Positions 42,647 through 50,729 of a stretch of 64,000 nucleotides of DNA are shown one piece after another. Position 1 is the first letter of the stretch; each line of letters starts with the position of its first letter. Source of the DNA: Butyricicoccus pullicaecorum DSM 23266 (GTDB taxonomy: Bacteria; Bacillota; Clostridia; Oscillospirales; Butyricicoccaceae); the NCBI RefSeq assembly GCF_900167005.1, contig NZ_FUXW01000010.1, positions 1-64,000 of the forward strand, in the 5' to 3' direction. A model generated the notes under the pieces. It made no database searches and was not told the DNA's origin. It saw nothing but the letters and a program-made list of their open reading frames with translations. The translations under genes and the position numbers were made by a program.

Positions 42647-42867
42647 ACTAGGTAAAAATGATGCCAGGACAGGCGAACCGGCGCTTTCTGCACGGATTGG
42701 CCGAAAATGAACTAGGTATTTTTGATGGGTCAGGGGTAAAATCGGGCTGTTTTTGGGGCGAAATCCGGCAAAAAACATGCTTAAAACTAGAACAAATGTT
42801 CGAATATGTAAAAGTGATGGGTCATCGTTCTCAGACATATGTCCAAGGGGACTAGGTATTTTTGATG
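42647..42867 (-). repeat. Three inverted iterons
   Basis: The same 17-bp repeat occurs in reverse orientation at 42647-42663, 42711-42727 and 42851-42867. A degenerate fourth half-site may lie near 42811-42825. Inverted iterons near a rep gene often act in copy-number control or handcuffing. Confidence 0.85.
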
Positions 42868-42884
42868 GTACCTCTAAAAACGGC

Positions 42885-42912
42885 AAAAGACCCGATTTTA
42901 GGTCGGGTCTTT
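42885..42912 (-). terminator. Terminator overlapping the 3' end of rep
   Basis: AAAGACCCGA and TCGGGTCTTT pair across a 7-nt loop that contains the rep stop codon; on the minus strand TTTT follows. Confidence 0.75.
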
Positions 42913-43980
42913 GAAATCTTCTGCATTTTCTCCGGGGAACAGGATGAGGATTTTCTGGATCTCCCGGTTTTGGGTGAGGAATTCGAAGCCGCCGATGAAC
43001 TCCATCTCTTCCCAGTATTTGAGGATCTCGGTGATGGTGTCGCGCAGGCGGCGCTTCTTGTTTTGTCGGACCTTCAGCGAGAATTCTTTGGGGATGTCGG
43101 CCACCTTGTAGATGGTGTCCATCAGGATGATGCGGTCGGAACGCTTGGTCAGCTGCTTGCGGCGGCGCATCTGCTGAATGCGGCGGAGCAGATAGTCCTG
43201 AATAACGATGATATCTTCCTTCTTGGATACCGGACTGTTGAGCAGGTGCGAGCTGAAAGACATGATCTGTTTTTTAGATAAAGAGTATGCAAAAAGCATA
43301 GGTTTCGACAGAATTTTCCAGCCCTCGACCTTCTTGCCGTTGACCACAATGGTCATGCGGCGCAGGTTGAGCAGGTTCTCGGAAAACGATGCCGACGCGG
43401 CCTGATCGCCGCCGATGTTTTTAAGCTCGGGATAGTATGTGGATTCCTGCGAGAAGTCTACCGTGATGTTGCAGTAGCGGCACTTCTCAATGCTCTCGGT
43501 GACCGCCTTTTTCTGCGATTCGGTGACCTTGGCTTCCGGCCCTTTGCCGGTCATGGTCTTGAAGACCGTCGAGGCGGTGAAGTAGACCGTGCCCGAGTAG
43601 AACAATGAGCACACCGCGTCAAACACCGAACGGTCAAAGAGCGAAAAGCGCTGATCTTCGGTCAGCATTTGCAGGTCCTTGGAGATGCTTTGTAGACTCT
43701 CCCATGACAGCGTCACGCGGGTCGTGATTTCATACGGGCTGTCCCGTCCCTCGATGCGCAGATCCTGCGGTCCCTGTCCCATGAGATCGGGCAGACTGTT
43801 CGAGATCTTGTCATTACTCTTGTACACCTTGGCCGGCAGCTCCGAGCTGATGGAGACGACTTCCGGTTCCAGCTTTACCGTCTCCGCGACTTGATCCTCA
43901 AAATCGCTCATCAATTTGTCGATTTCAGCCAGTCGGATGAGGTCAAGCTCTTCATCGTCGGTATATGTTGGATGATCCAA
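42898..43980 (-). CDS. Plasmid-type replication initiator (Rep)
   Basis: 360 residues. I do not recognise a strong named family, but the protein looks like a RepA-type initiator. It has a central region that may form winged helices (SQKKAVTESIEKCRYCNITVDF, then QEIMSFSSHLLNSPV-like helices), a basic stretch (LLRRIQQMRRRKQLTKRSDR), and a C-terminal half rich in Arg/Lys suited to DNA binding. The context is decisive: an iteron origin immediately downstream, parA-parB divergent, and primase-helicase nearby. It has its own consensus promoter. The acidic N-terminus (about 60 residues) may be a regulatory or interaction segment. Confidence 0.72.
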   Translation of the reverse strand: MDHPTYTDDEELDLIRLAEIDKLMSDFEDQVAETVKLEPEVVSISSELPAKVYKSNDKISNSLPDLMGQGPQDLRIEGRDSPYEITTRVTLSWESLQSISKDLQMLTEDQRFSLFDRSVFDAVCSLFYSGTVYFTASTVFKTMTGKGPEAKVTESQKKAVTESIEKCRYCNITVDFSQESTYYPELKNIGGDQAASASFSENLLNLRRMTIVVNGKKVEGWKILSKPMLFAYSLSKKQIMSFSSHLLNSPVSKKEDIIVIQDYLLRRIQQMRRRKQLTKRSDRIILMDTIYKVADIPKEFSLKVRQNKKRRLRDTITEILKYWEEMEFIGGFEFLTQNREIQKILILFPGENAEDFKDPT

Positions 43981-44017
43981 ATGAAATTCTCTCCTTTGCT
44001 GTCAATGATGTATTGCT

Positions 44018-44046
44018 AGTATAATCTTTCCGACTGTTTTTGTCAA
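44018..44046 (-). promoter_or_regulatory. Promoter of rep
   Basis: On the minus strand: TTGACA (44046-44041), 17 bp and TATACT (44023-44018). Confidence 0.82.
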
Positions 44047-44085
44047 TCAATCGCGGGTTTTGAGGCGAAAATGCGCAAAACCCAA

Positions 44086-44722
44086 AACAGCACCGCACCC
44101 CTTATTGAAGCTTTCGCCAGCCTTTCTCGAAAGGCTGCGGGTTCTCAGGGCAGAGCCCTGAGCCGCCCGTCGCAACGGGCGGAATCCCCTTTTGATTTTC
44201 CCGTCCCCCGCAAGGGAAAATCAACTAAACTCTCGTTCAAAGCGCCGCCCACAGCCCGTAGGTCACTATCCTTATTTCCGCGCTGTGCGCGGATAAAATG
44301 AGTGGGCGGCAAGACTCTTTGCGCGCCAGGCGCGCTCATGGAGGGAACCGTCCTTTGGGGACGGTTCCCCCTTTACCGGCACTTTGTCTTTAGCGCGAGA
44401 TCTTGCGGAGTACGGATGTACTTTGTCCCGCATCGCACTTCGTCCCGCACCGGGGACGAGGTTGCAAACCAATCCGGCAGGTTGGTTTGCATGAGCGGCC
44501 TTTGGCCGCAGGGGAGTTGCGCGGCTGCGGCCGCGCTTTTTATTCTTTTTTAGTTGATTCCGGTCTTTGACCGGAATCAAGAGGGGAGTTTCGCATCCTG
44601 CGGGATGCGACTCAGGGCTCTGCCCTGAGAACCCGCAAACCTTTGAAAAGGTTTGATCCAAACTTCATTTCGCCTGCGGGCGGGAGGGGAGCACTTCGTC
44701 CCGCACGTGGGACGAAGTCCAT
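44086..44722. repeat. Modular hairpin repeat, copy E (longest, with inserted modules)
   Basis: It lies between divergent rep and parA. The left arm begins AGCACCGCACCCC, then AAGCTTTCGCC, AGCCTTTCTCGAAAGGCT, CTCAGGGC/GCCCTGAG, GCCCGTC/GACGGGC and GATTTTCCC/GGGAAAATC. The middle holds extra hairpins (CCGCGCTGTGCGCGG, GCGCGCCAGGCGCGC, GGGAACCGTCC/GGACGGTTCCC). The right arm has GCAAACCAA/TTGGTTTGC, GCGGCCTTTGGCCGC, GCGCGGC/GCCGCGC, GATTCCGGTC/GACCGGAATC, GCATCC/GGATGC, CTCAGGGC/GCCCTGAG and AAACCTTTGAAAAGGTTT. It ends with a perfect ACTTCGTCCC/GGGACGAAGT hairpin at 44694-44719. Confidence 0.82.
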
Positions 44723-44770
44723 CTGCGGGAATCATCGGCAGAAACTCCAGTCATTCGACTGAAAGCGTGC

Positions 44771-44799
44771 TGGACAGTATTTGGAAATCATGCTACAAT
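44771..44799 (+). promoter_or_regulatory. Promoter of parA-parB
   Basis: TGGACA at 44771-44776, 17-bp spacer and TACAAT at 44794-44799, 75 bp before the start codon. Confidence 0.65.
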
Positions 44800-44874
44800 C
44801 AAAAGAGAAAATCACCGCACAAAACGTATGATTTCGAAAACATAAAAGACGGCAGGACAGAGGAGTCAAAGACA

Positions 44875-45750
44875 ATGGAAGTGCTGTTATTTATTTTACA
44901 GAAGGGCGGCGTTGGCAAGACGACTTCGGCGGCGGCGTTGGCCTCGATTTTGACCCAGGTACACAAAAAACGTGTGTTATTGGTATCCATGGACCCGCAG
45001 CGCAATCTGGACATTATCTGCGGCGCACCCATTCCGCGCGGCAGTGAGCAACCAAGCATGTACGACGTGCTCAAGGGGGACAAGCACCTCGAGGACATCT
45101 TTGTCCAGACCGATGTCGGTACGCTGGCGCCGGCGTCCAATCTGATGTATCAATGGACGGGCACGCCGCTGCTGTCGCTCGAGGAATACCGCAATCTGTG
45201 CGGCGACCCGGACGCCCTCATGGAGCAGCTGCGCGCGCGTTATGCGCAGGTGACCGACCCCATGCAGGACGACACCCACCGTTTAGAGCGTGAACTTAAG
45301 CGCATGGCAGAACAAGATCGCTTTGACTATGTGATCGTGGACTCCAACCCCGACCTCGGCTATCTGACCACGCTGTCCCTGCTGTGCTGGCCAGAGCTCA
45401 AAGTGGTCATTCCGGCCTTTGCCGAGGAGTCGTCGCGCGAAGCAATTCTCGAGCTGTACGACACCATCCGCGTGCTGGAACGACAGGACTTCAACCGCCG
45501 GATTGAGATTCTGGGCTTCCTGCTCACCCGGTACGAGAATGTGCGCATTCACCGACACTACGAGAAATTCATGCAGCGCATGGCCAAGAAGATGAATACC
45601 CGCGTCTTTTCTACTCACATCCGCAAGTGCGTTGCCGTGCCCGAGGCGATGGCCAGCAAACAGGACATCTGGTCGTATGCCAAGTCGTCGACCGCGGCGC
45701 AGGACTACGCCGCGTGGACGGACGAGATTTTACAGCTGCTCGGAGGTTAA
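44875..45750 (+). CDS. parA: ParA-type partition ATPase
   Basis: 291 residues. The deviant Walker A KGGVGKTTSAAALA is at the N-terminus (residues 10-23), followed by VSMDPQRNLD and a Walker B-like YVIVDSNPDLGYL, giving the ParA/Soj class. No long N-terminal HTH extension is present, so it is a type Ib or Soj-like ParA rather than type Ia. The start at 44875 follows GAGGAG; the long upstream frame runs through repeat copy E. With ParB three bases downstream it should segregate the replicon that carries the iteron origin. Confidence 0.9.
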   Translation: MEVLLFILQKGGVGKTTSAAALASILTQVHKKRVLLVSMDPQRNLDIICGAPIPRGSEQPSMYDVLKGDKHLEDIFVQTDVGTLAPASNLMYQWTGTPLLSLEEYRNLCGDPDALMEQLRARYAQVTDPMQDDTHRLERELKRMAEQDRFDYVIVDSNPDLGYLTTLSLLCWPELKVVIPAFAEESSREAILELYDTIRVLERQDFNRRIEILGFLLTRYENVRIHRHYEKFMQRMAKKMNTRVFSTHIRKCVAVPEAMASKQDIWSYAKSSTAAQDYAAWTDEILQLLGG

Positions 45751-45753
45751 GAG

Positions 45754-46746
45754 ATGGCAAAGAAAAAATTTATGTTGGACGAGGCCGAAATGGATGCCAT
45801 TTTGGACGAGGACATTTCTGCACTGGACACCGGACGCAGCGACCAGAAGATTCTGGACATCGTGCGCGGCAGCGGACGGGAGCTGACCGCGGCACAGGAC
45901 TTTTACGAGATCCCGGTCGATCTGATCGACCCGTTTTCCATGAAGGGTTCGTCAGACTTCTCGCGCTGGTCGGATGAGGAAGTGCAGAACGCCGTGCCGA
46001 CCTTTCGGCAGTACGGCGGCAGCTTTGAGCCGATCATTGTACGCCAGAAGCAGGGCAGTGACCGCTTTGAACTGATCGCAGGTGAGCAGCGTCTGCGCGT
46101 CACCCGTGCCGCCGGTGCAAAGACCATCACCGCCCGTGTCATTCGCAATTGCTCGGACAGCGAAGCGCTGGACATCTTCGCACTAACCAATATCCAGCGC
46201 CGCTCGACCGTCATCAGTGACCAGATTTATGGTTGGGGTCTGGTGGTGGAAAACCATTCCAATCAGGGCGCACGCTCCGACCTCGGCGCACAGGATACCC
46301 TGACCGCTTACATCAAGGGCGTGCAGACCTCGCGCTCTCAGGTCTACCGCTACCTCGCGCTGCGCTCGCTCATCCCCGAACTGCTGCCTGCACTCGATGA
46401 GGGCAAGCTGTCCATGCGTGCCGGTGAGAAGATCGCAGCCCTGACTCCCGAACACCAGAAGACCATTCTGCCCCATGTCCACCTGATTTCTGAGTCCATC
46501 GGCGCACAGCTCGTGGAATTGGAAAAGACCGGTTGGGACGATAATACCGCCTTCGAGATCGTGACCGGAAAGAAAAAGAGTAAGAGACAGAATTACGATA
46601 GCAGTATGAGAACGGCAATGCTGCACGCGAGAAAATATGTTGCCGGTCACTTTAATGAAGCTTGTTATGAGGATTTGAGTACGATCATTGTCGATGCACT
46701 CGAAGCATGGCTGGAACAGCACCCGGATATGCGCCGGGAGAAATGA
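45754..46746 (+). CDS. parB: ParB-like partition protein
   Basis: 330 residues. A ParB/Srx-type N-terminal domain has IPVDLIDPF..., then FELIAGEQRLRVTRAAGAKTITARVI, where GEQRLR corresponds to the CTP-binding GERRxR motif. A central HTH region follows (GVQTSRSQVYRYLALRSLIPELLP) and a C-terminal dimerisation part. It starts 3 bp after parA with a GAGG site. The stop codon sits inside the first bases of repeat copy F. No chromosomal parS consensus is evident nearby, so its centromere is unknown. Confidence 0.9.
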   Translation: MAKKKFMLDEAEMDAILDEDISALDTGRSDQKILDIVRGSGRELTAAQDFYEIPVDLIDPFSMKGSSDFSRWSDEEVQNAVPTFRQYGGSFEPIIVRQKQGSDRFELIAGEQRLRVTRAAGAKTITARVIRNCSDSEALDIFALTNIQRRSTVISDQIYGWGLVVENHSNQGARSDLGAQDTLTAYIKGVQTSRSQVYRYLALRSLIPELLPALDEGKLSMRAGEKIAALTPEHQKTILPHVHLISESIGAQLVELEKTGWDDNTAFEIVTGKKKSKRQNYDSSMRTAMLHARKYVAGHFNEACYEDLSTIIVDALEAWLEQHPDMRREK

Positions 46747-47164
46747 CTTCGTCCCCGGTGCGGGACAAAGTGAGAAACCCGCCCGCAGGCGAAATGAAGC
46801 TTTCGCGCAAGCCTTTCTCGAAAGGCTTGCGGAGTCTTGAGGCAGAGCCTCAAGTCGCGCTCCGCAGAGCGCGAAATCCCCTTTTGATTCCCGGTGTCCG
46901 ACCCGGGAATCAACCCAAACATACAAAAGAAAAAGACCGTCCTTTTGGACGGTCTTTTTTATGAGCGCACTTTGTGCGCGGAGTATTGCGCATCCTGCGG
47001 GATGCGCTTTTTGATTCTTTTTTAGTTGATTTTCGCAGAAGCGAAAATCAAAGAGGGGATTCCGCCCGTTGCGACGGGCGGCTCAGGGCTCTGCCCTGAG
47101 AACCCGCAAACCTTTGAAAAGGTTTGATCGAAACTTCAGTATGGGTGCGGTGCTATCCTTTACA
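46744..47164. repeat. Modular hairpin repeat, copy F (two mirrored arms)
   Basis: It starts at the parB stop codon with ACTTCGTCCCCGGTGCGGGACAAAGT and CCCGCCCGCAGGCG, then AAGCTTTCGCGC, AAGCCTTTCTCGAAAGGCTT, CTTGAGGC/GCCTCAAG, GCGCTCCGCAGAGCGC and GATTCCCGG/CCGGGAATC. The centre is AAAGACCGTCC/GGACGGTCTTT. The right arm has GCGCACTTTGTGCGC, GCGCATCCTGCGGGATGCGC, GATTTTCGC/GCGAAAATC, GCCCGT/ACGGGC, CTCAGGGC/GCCCTGAG and AAACCTTTGAAAAGGTTT, ending GGGTGCGGTGCT. Confidence 0.87.
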
Positions 47165-47192
47165 AAAAAGCAGCGTCCCTTGCGGACGCTGC
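47164..47192 (-). terminator. Terminator of uppP
   Basis: GCAGCGTCC and GGACGCTGC with a 5-nt loop; the minus strand continues TTTTTT. Confidence 0.88.
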
Positions 47193-47205
47193 CTCAAACA
47201 CATTT

Positions 47206-48030
47206 TTACATACTGGAAATCGCGAAGTACAGCAATACCAGGATACCCAGCACGATGCGGTACCAACCAAAGACCTTAAAGTCATGTTTCTTGATGTAGC
47301 TCATCAGGAACTTAATCGCGAAGATCGAGACGATGAACGCGACGACCATGCCCAGAACCAGCAAGCCGACCTCACTCGCCGAGAAGTGGAAACCAGCTTT
47401 GAGCAGCTTGATCGCGCTGCCGCCGAACATAGCCGGGATGGCGAGGAAGAAGGTAAACTCTGCGGCGACGGTGCGCGAGACACCGAGCAGCAGCGCGCCG
47501 ACGATGGTTGCACCCGAGCGCGAAGTGCCGGGGAAGACCGCGGCGATGAGCTGGAACACACCGATCATAAAGGCGGTGGGGTAGGTGATGGATGCGATCG
47601 AGCGCACGCGCGGAACCGAATTGCGGTTGCGGTTTTCGATGACGATGAACAGCACGCCGAACAGAATCAGCATGATGGCGACCGTCTGATAGTTATAGAA
47701 CCAGGCCGTGAAGAGATCGTCGAACAGGATGCCGATGACACCGGCGGGAATGGAGGCGACCAGAATCTTGCCCCACATGTTCATTTTCTGGCGGTCAACA
47801 CCCCAGCGTCCGCGCACGCGGAAGGGGAAAATCTTATCCCAGTAGATCAGAACGACGGCCAGGATCGCGCCCAGCTGGATGATGACCAGGAACAGATCCC
47901 AAAAGGCTTCACTCACGTCCAGCTTGACAAATTCATCGAGCAGAATCATGTGTCCGGTACTGCTGATGGGCAGCCATTCGGTGATGCCCTCGACGATGCC
48001 GAACAGAATCGTTTTTAAAATTTCGATCAC
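47206..48030 (-). CDS. uppP: Undecaprenyl-diphosphatase (BacA/UppP)
   Basis: 274 residues, a polytopic membrane enzyme. It begins ILKTILFGIVEGITEWLPISSTGHMILL, with the (E/Q)xxxE-containing and PISSTGH motifs of the family, and contains FPGTSRSGATI for the second catalytic region. It dephosphorylates undecaprenyl diphosphate to recycle the lipid carrier for peptidoglycan and confers bacitracin resistance. Monocistronic with its own promoter and terminator. As an envelope housekeeping gene next to a plasmid-type partition module, it supports a chromid interpretation. Confidence 0.95.
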   Translation of the reverse strand: MIEILKTILFGIVEGITEWLPISSTGHMILLDEFVKLDVSEAFWDLFLVIIQLGAILAVVLIYWDKIFPFRVRGRWGVDRQKMNMWGKILVASIPAGVIGILFDDLFTAWFYNYQTVAIMLILFGVLFIVIENRNRNSVPRVRSIASITYPTAFMIGVFQLIAAVFPGTSRSGATIVGALLLGVSRTVAAEFTFFLAIPAMFGGSAIKLLKAGFHFSASEVGLLVLGMVVAFIVSIFAIKFLMSYIKKHDFKVFGWYRIVLGILVLLYFAISSM

Positions 48031-48084
48031 GTGTTTGATTCACGTCCTCTCTGTTAGTTTACGTTAAAAATCGATAATAAAGAC

Positions 48085-48113
48085 ATTGTATCAGGTTGCA
48101 AGGGGGCGGTCAA
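48085..48113 (-). promoter_or_regulatory. Promoter of uppP
   Basis: On the minus strand: TTGACC (48113-48108), 17 bp and TACAAT (48090-48085), overlapping the end of the upstream BRCT gene. Confidence 0.6.
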
Positions 48114-49117
48114 GGCGTATCGGGATTTTCCGGAACGTTTTGACCGTCTTGATCGGTCGGCGGACAGGCCGCGCACAGCTGCCAGAATTCGTGTTCCCAG
48201 AGTGCGGTCACGGGCTGCGCTCGCGTGGCGTTTAACTCTTTAACCCGGGCGATTTTGGCCGTCTCCCGGCGCACGTCATCACCGATAATGAGGTAGTCGG
48301 TGATCTTGACCGCGCTCGGGTGCACGATGCCGCCGCGCGACTGAATCACCCGCGTCATGGTTGGTTTGTCGCCGCCGGTGAGCACGAAGTGTTTGCCCGC
48401 AAAGTCCACAGTCCGTGGCTTCGGCCCAAGCTGCCGGGCAAAGTCTGTGCCCATCGAGCGGTGCGCGGTGGGCCGGGTACGCGCGTCGTAGGTTACGGCC
48501 TGCCGGGGCTGGTTCCGGTCGTCGTAGGTCACGGTCACGCGCAAGACCAGCGGGTCGGCATCGGTTTCAAAACCGCGCAGGCGATAGGTGCGCAAGTAAG
48601 TGGACTGTGTCCCATCAAAATTGAAGATAGCCGACACCCGCGCCGGGATGGTGCGCACGGCATAGGCGAAGTGGTCGAGGGTGACCGCTTCGAGCGGCAG
48701 GCCGTCGCGCTCTGCGATGCGCCGCACGAGCGCAGCGTAGTAGTCCTTAGCGTAGCTGGTCGGTCGGGTGTTCCATCGCGCGGCATACGTCCCGGTCAGG
48801 ACTGCCTGCTGGTCGATGGACAGCGCGGTGTAAGCAGCGGTCAGTTCTGCACCCTGTGCGCGCAGCCGGTCGCGCAGGGCGGCAGCGTCTGCGCGGTCGT
48901 TGTACCCGGCCAGAAAGCGCACAAGGCAGGGCGCAAAGTCGGACAGGGTGTGCGGCATGGGAAAGAGGTCGTCGCGGACGGTGAAAAAGCACCCTTCCGG
49001 GTCGAACTCCGGCTCGATGCCCGCATATTGAAACAGCGCCGCGTGCCGCCGGAGGCAATCGGACAAAATGGGGTTTATAAACTGTATGCGCGTGCGTGCG
49101 CGAATCTCGGTCTGCAT
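48110..49117 (-). CDS. BRCT domain protein of unknown function
   Basis: 335 residues. The C-terminal 80 residues fit a BRCT domain (DFAGKHFVLTGGDKPTMTRVIQSRGG, then VKITDYLIIGDDV), as in ligase NAD+ type and replication factor C proteins. The N-terminal 240 residues are unassigned, with no clear nuclease or polymerase motif, although RTRIQFINPILSDCLRRHAALF and a central YLRTYRLRGFETDADPLVLRVTV region look folded. Probably a DNA repair or replication accessory protein. The gene lies downstream of the iteron module but on the opposite strand from parAB. Confidence 0.7.
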   Translation of the reverse strand: MQTEIRARTRIQFINPILSDCLRRHAALFQYAGIEPEFDPEGCFFTVRDDLFPMPHTLSDFAPCLVRFLAGYNDRADAAALRDRLRAQGAELTAAYTALSIDQQAVLTGTYAARWNTRPTSYAKDYYAALVRRIAERDGLPLEAVTLDHFAYAVRTIPARVSAIFNFDGTQSTYLRTYRLRGFETDADPLVLRVTVTYDDRNQPRQAVTYDARTRPTAHRSMGTDFARQLGPKPRTVDFAGKHFVLTGGDKPTMTRVIQSRGGIVHPSAVKITDYLIIGDDVRRETAKIARVKELNATRAQPVTALWEHEFWQLCAACPPTDQDGQNVPENPDTP

Positions 49118-49180
49118 GCAAAAACCCCCTTTTTTTCTTCATTATACCCGTCTTTCTCGGGCGCGGTCAAGCATGCGCGC

Positions 49181-49209
49181 TTGTCGCAAAACCGCGATTA
49201 TGGTATGAT
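49181..49209 (+). promoter_or_regulatory. Promoter of the fourth MATE gene
   Basis: TTGTCG at 49181-49186, 17-bp spacer and TATGAT at 49204-49209. Confidence 0.65.
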
Positions 49210-49252
49210 ATATGGGAGAAAAAACCTGTCCGCGTACCAAAAGGAGGAAATC

Positions 49253-50641
49253 ATGGACGCATCTGTACAAAAAAATCCCTTGGGCTACGAGAAACTGTCC
49301 CGCCTGCTGCGCACCTACGCCGTCCCGAGCGTTATTGCCATGCTGGTCAGCTCGCTCTACAACATCGTTGACCAAATTTTCATCGGTCAGGGCGTGGGAT
49401 ACCTCGGAAACGCCGCGACAAACGTCGCCTATCCGCTCACGACCATCTGTCTTGCCATCGCCCTGCTCATCGGCATCGGTAGTGCCTCGCGCTTCTCGCT
49501 CAAACTGGGCGCAGGCCAGCCCGACGACGCGGCGCAGACGGTCGGAACCGCTGTGTGCATGATGGTCGCGCTCGGCGTGCTCTATGTCATCATCATCGAG
49601 ATTTTCTTAAATCCGCTGCTGCACGCCTTCGGCGCGACCGCCGACGTGCTGCCCTATGCACAGGAATATACACGCATCACCGCAGTCGGTATGCCGCTGC
49701 TCATCCTGACAAACGGCATGAGCAATCTGGCACGCGCTGACGGCAGCCCCAAATACTCCATGACCTGCATGCTGCTGGGCGCGGTCATCAACACCATCTT
49801 AGACCCCATTTTCATCTTTGTCTGCAAGTGGGGCGTTGCCGGTGCGGCAGCCGCAACCGTCATCGGTCAGCTGGCATCCTGCATCATGGCGGTGGGTTAC
49901 CTGCGCTATTTCCGTCACGTCCGTCTGACCCGTCATCACTTCGGCCTCAAGCCCGCCATCTGCCGCAAGATCGCGTCTCTCGGCATGAGCAGCAGCTTAA
50001 ATCAGGTCGCGCTGACCTTCGTGCAGATCGTCATTAACAACTCGCTGATTTATTACGGCGCACAGTCGCCCTACGGCTCGGATATCCCCTTAGCCGCTTG
50101 CGGCATCGTCATGAAGACAAACGCCATCCTGCTCGCTATCATCATCGGCATCTCGCAGGGCTCGCAGCCCATCATCGGCTTTAACTACGGTGCCCAGCAG
50201 TACGCCCGCGTGCGCGGCATCTACAAGCTGGCCATCTCCTGCAATCTGGTGGTCTCCCTCGTGGGCTTCATCCTGTTTCAGTTCTTCCCCAAGCCCATCA
50301 TTGCCCTGTTTGGTACGGGTGACGCGCTCTATTACGAGTTCGCCGTGCACTTTATGCGCATTTTCCTGTTTATGGTGCTGGTCAACGGCGTGCAGCTCAT
50401 CTCCTCGAACTTCTTCTCGGCCATCGGTAAGCCCGTCAAGGGCGCGGTGCTGTCGCTGACCCGACAGGTCATCTTCCTCATTCCCGCCGTGCTCCTGCTG
50501 CCGCTGTTCTTCGGTCTGGACGGCATCCTGTTCGCCGGTCCGGTCGCGGACTTTGCCGCCTTCGTCGCAACCGCAATTTTAATCGCGCTCGAGTTCCGCA
50601 AAATCCACGCGCTCGAACAGGCGCAGCAAAAAACCGCATAA
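49253..50641 (+). CDS. MATE family efflux transporter
   Basis: 462 residues with the MATE pattern: LLRTYAVPSVIAMLVSSLYNIVDQIFIGQGVG at the N-terminus, and a second-half repeat beginning IASLGMSSSLNQVALTFVQIVINNSL. The start follows AAAGGAGG at 49253; the frame can be read back to 48320 but that part is antisense to the BRCT gene. This is the fourth MATE protein in the window. It is monocistronic with its own promoter and terminator. The substrate is unknown. Confidence 0.92.
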   Translation: MDASVQKNPLGYEKLSRLLRTYAVPSVIAMLVSSLYNIVDQIFIGQGVGYLGNAATNVAYPLTTICLAIALLIGIGSASRFSLKLGAGQPDDAAQTVGTAVCMMVALGVLYVIIIEIFLNPLLHAFGATADVLPYAQEYTRITAVGMPLLILTNGMSNLARADGSPKYSMTCMLLGAVINTILDPIFIFVCKWGVAGAAAATVIGQLASCIMAVGYLRYFRHVRLTRHHFGLKPAICRKIASLGMSSSLNQVALTFVQIVINNSLIYYGAQSPYGSDIPLAACGIVMKTNAILLAIIIGISQGSQPIIGFNYGAQQYARVRGIYKLAISCNLVVSLVGFILFQFFPKPIIALFGTGDALYYEFAVHFMRIFLFMVLVNGVQLISSNFFSAIGKPVKGAVLSLTRQVIFLIPAVLLLPLFFGLDGILFAGPVADFAAFVATAILIALEFRKIHALEQAQQKTA

Positions 50642-50647
50642 AAAGCC

Positions 50648-50684
50648 AAAGAGCGAAGCCGCATGCAAGCAGCTTCGCTCTTTT
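50648..50684. terminator. Terminator between MATE and amt genes
   Basis: AAAGAGCGAAGC and GCTTCGCTCTTT with a 12-nt loop, then TTTT; convergent genes on both sides. Confidence 0.85.
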
Positions 50685-50729
50685 GATGTCCGGGACATCG
50701 ATCTATGGAGAAAGGAAAATGAGCAAGGT

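Larger units (their letters stand above)
42140..42884. other. Iteron-type origin of replication
   Basis: This 750-bp gene-free stretch is conspicuously AT-rich and contains eight direct and three inverted 17-bp iterons plus AT-rich 10-mers. It lies between the Rep initiator gene and the primase-helicase gene. The arrangement matches theta-replicating plasmid origins where Rep binds iterons to open the adjacent AT-rich element. No DnaA box was assigned with confidence. Confidence 0.88.

Noticed and set aside
42263-42867. CRISPR array
   Set aside because: The repeats are only 17 bp, spacers are 4-5 bp or irregular, and some are inverted; this is an iteron origin. No cas genes are present.
43981-47205. 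Chromosomal parS site (TGTTTCACGTGAAACA)
   Set aside because: No such sequence is present; the GTCCC/GGGAC palindromes are only tentative alternatives.
48320-49252. N-terminal extension of the fourth MATE protein to position 48320
   Set aside because: The sequence before 49253 is antisense to the BRCT gene, has no MATE features, and a strong ribosome site and promoter precede 49253.
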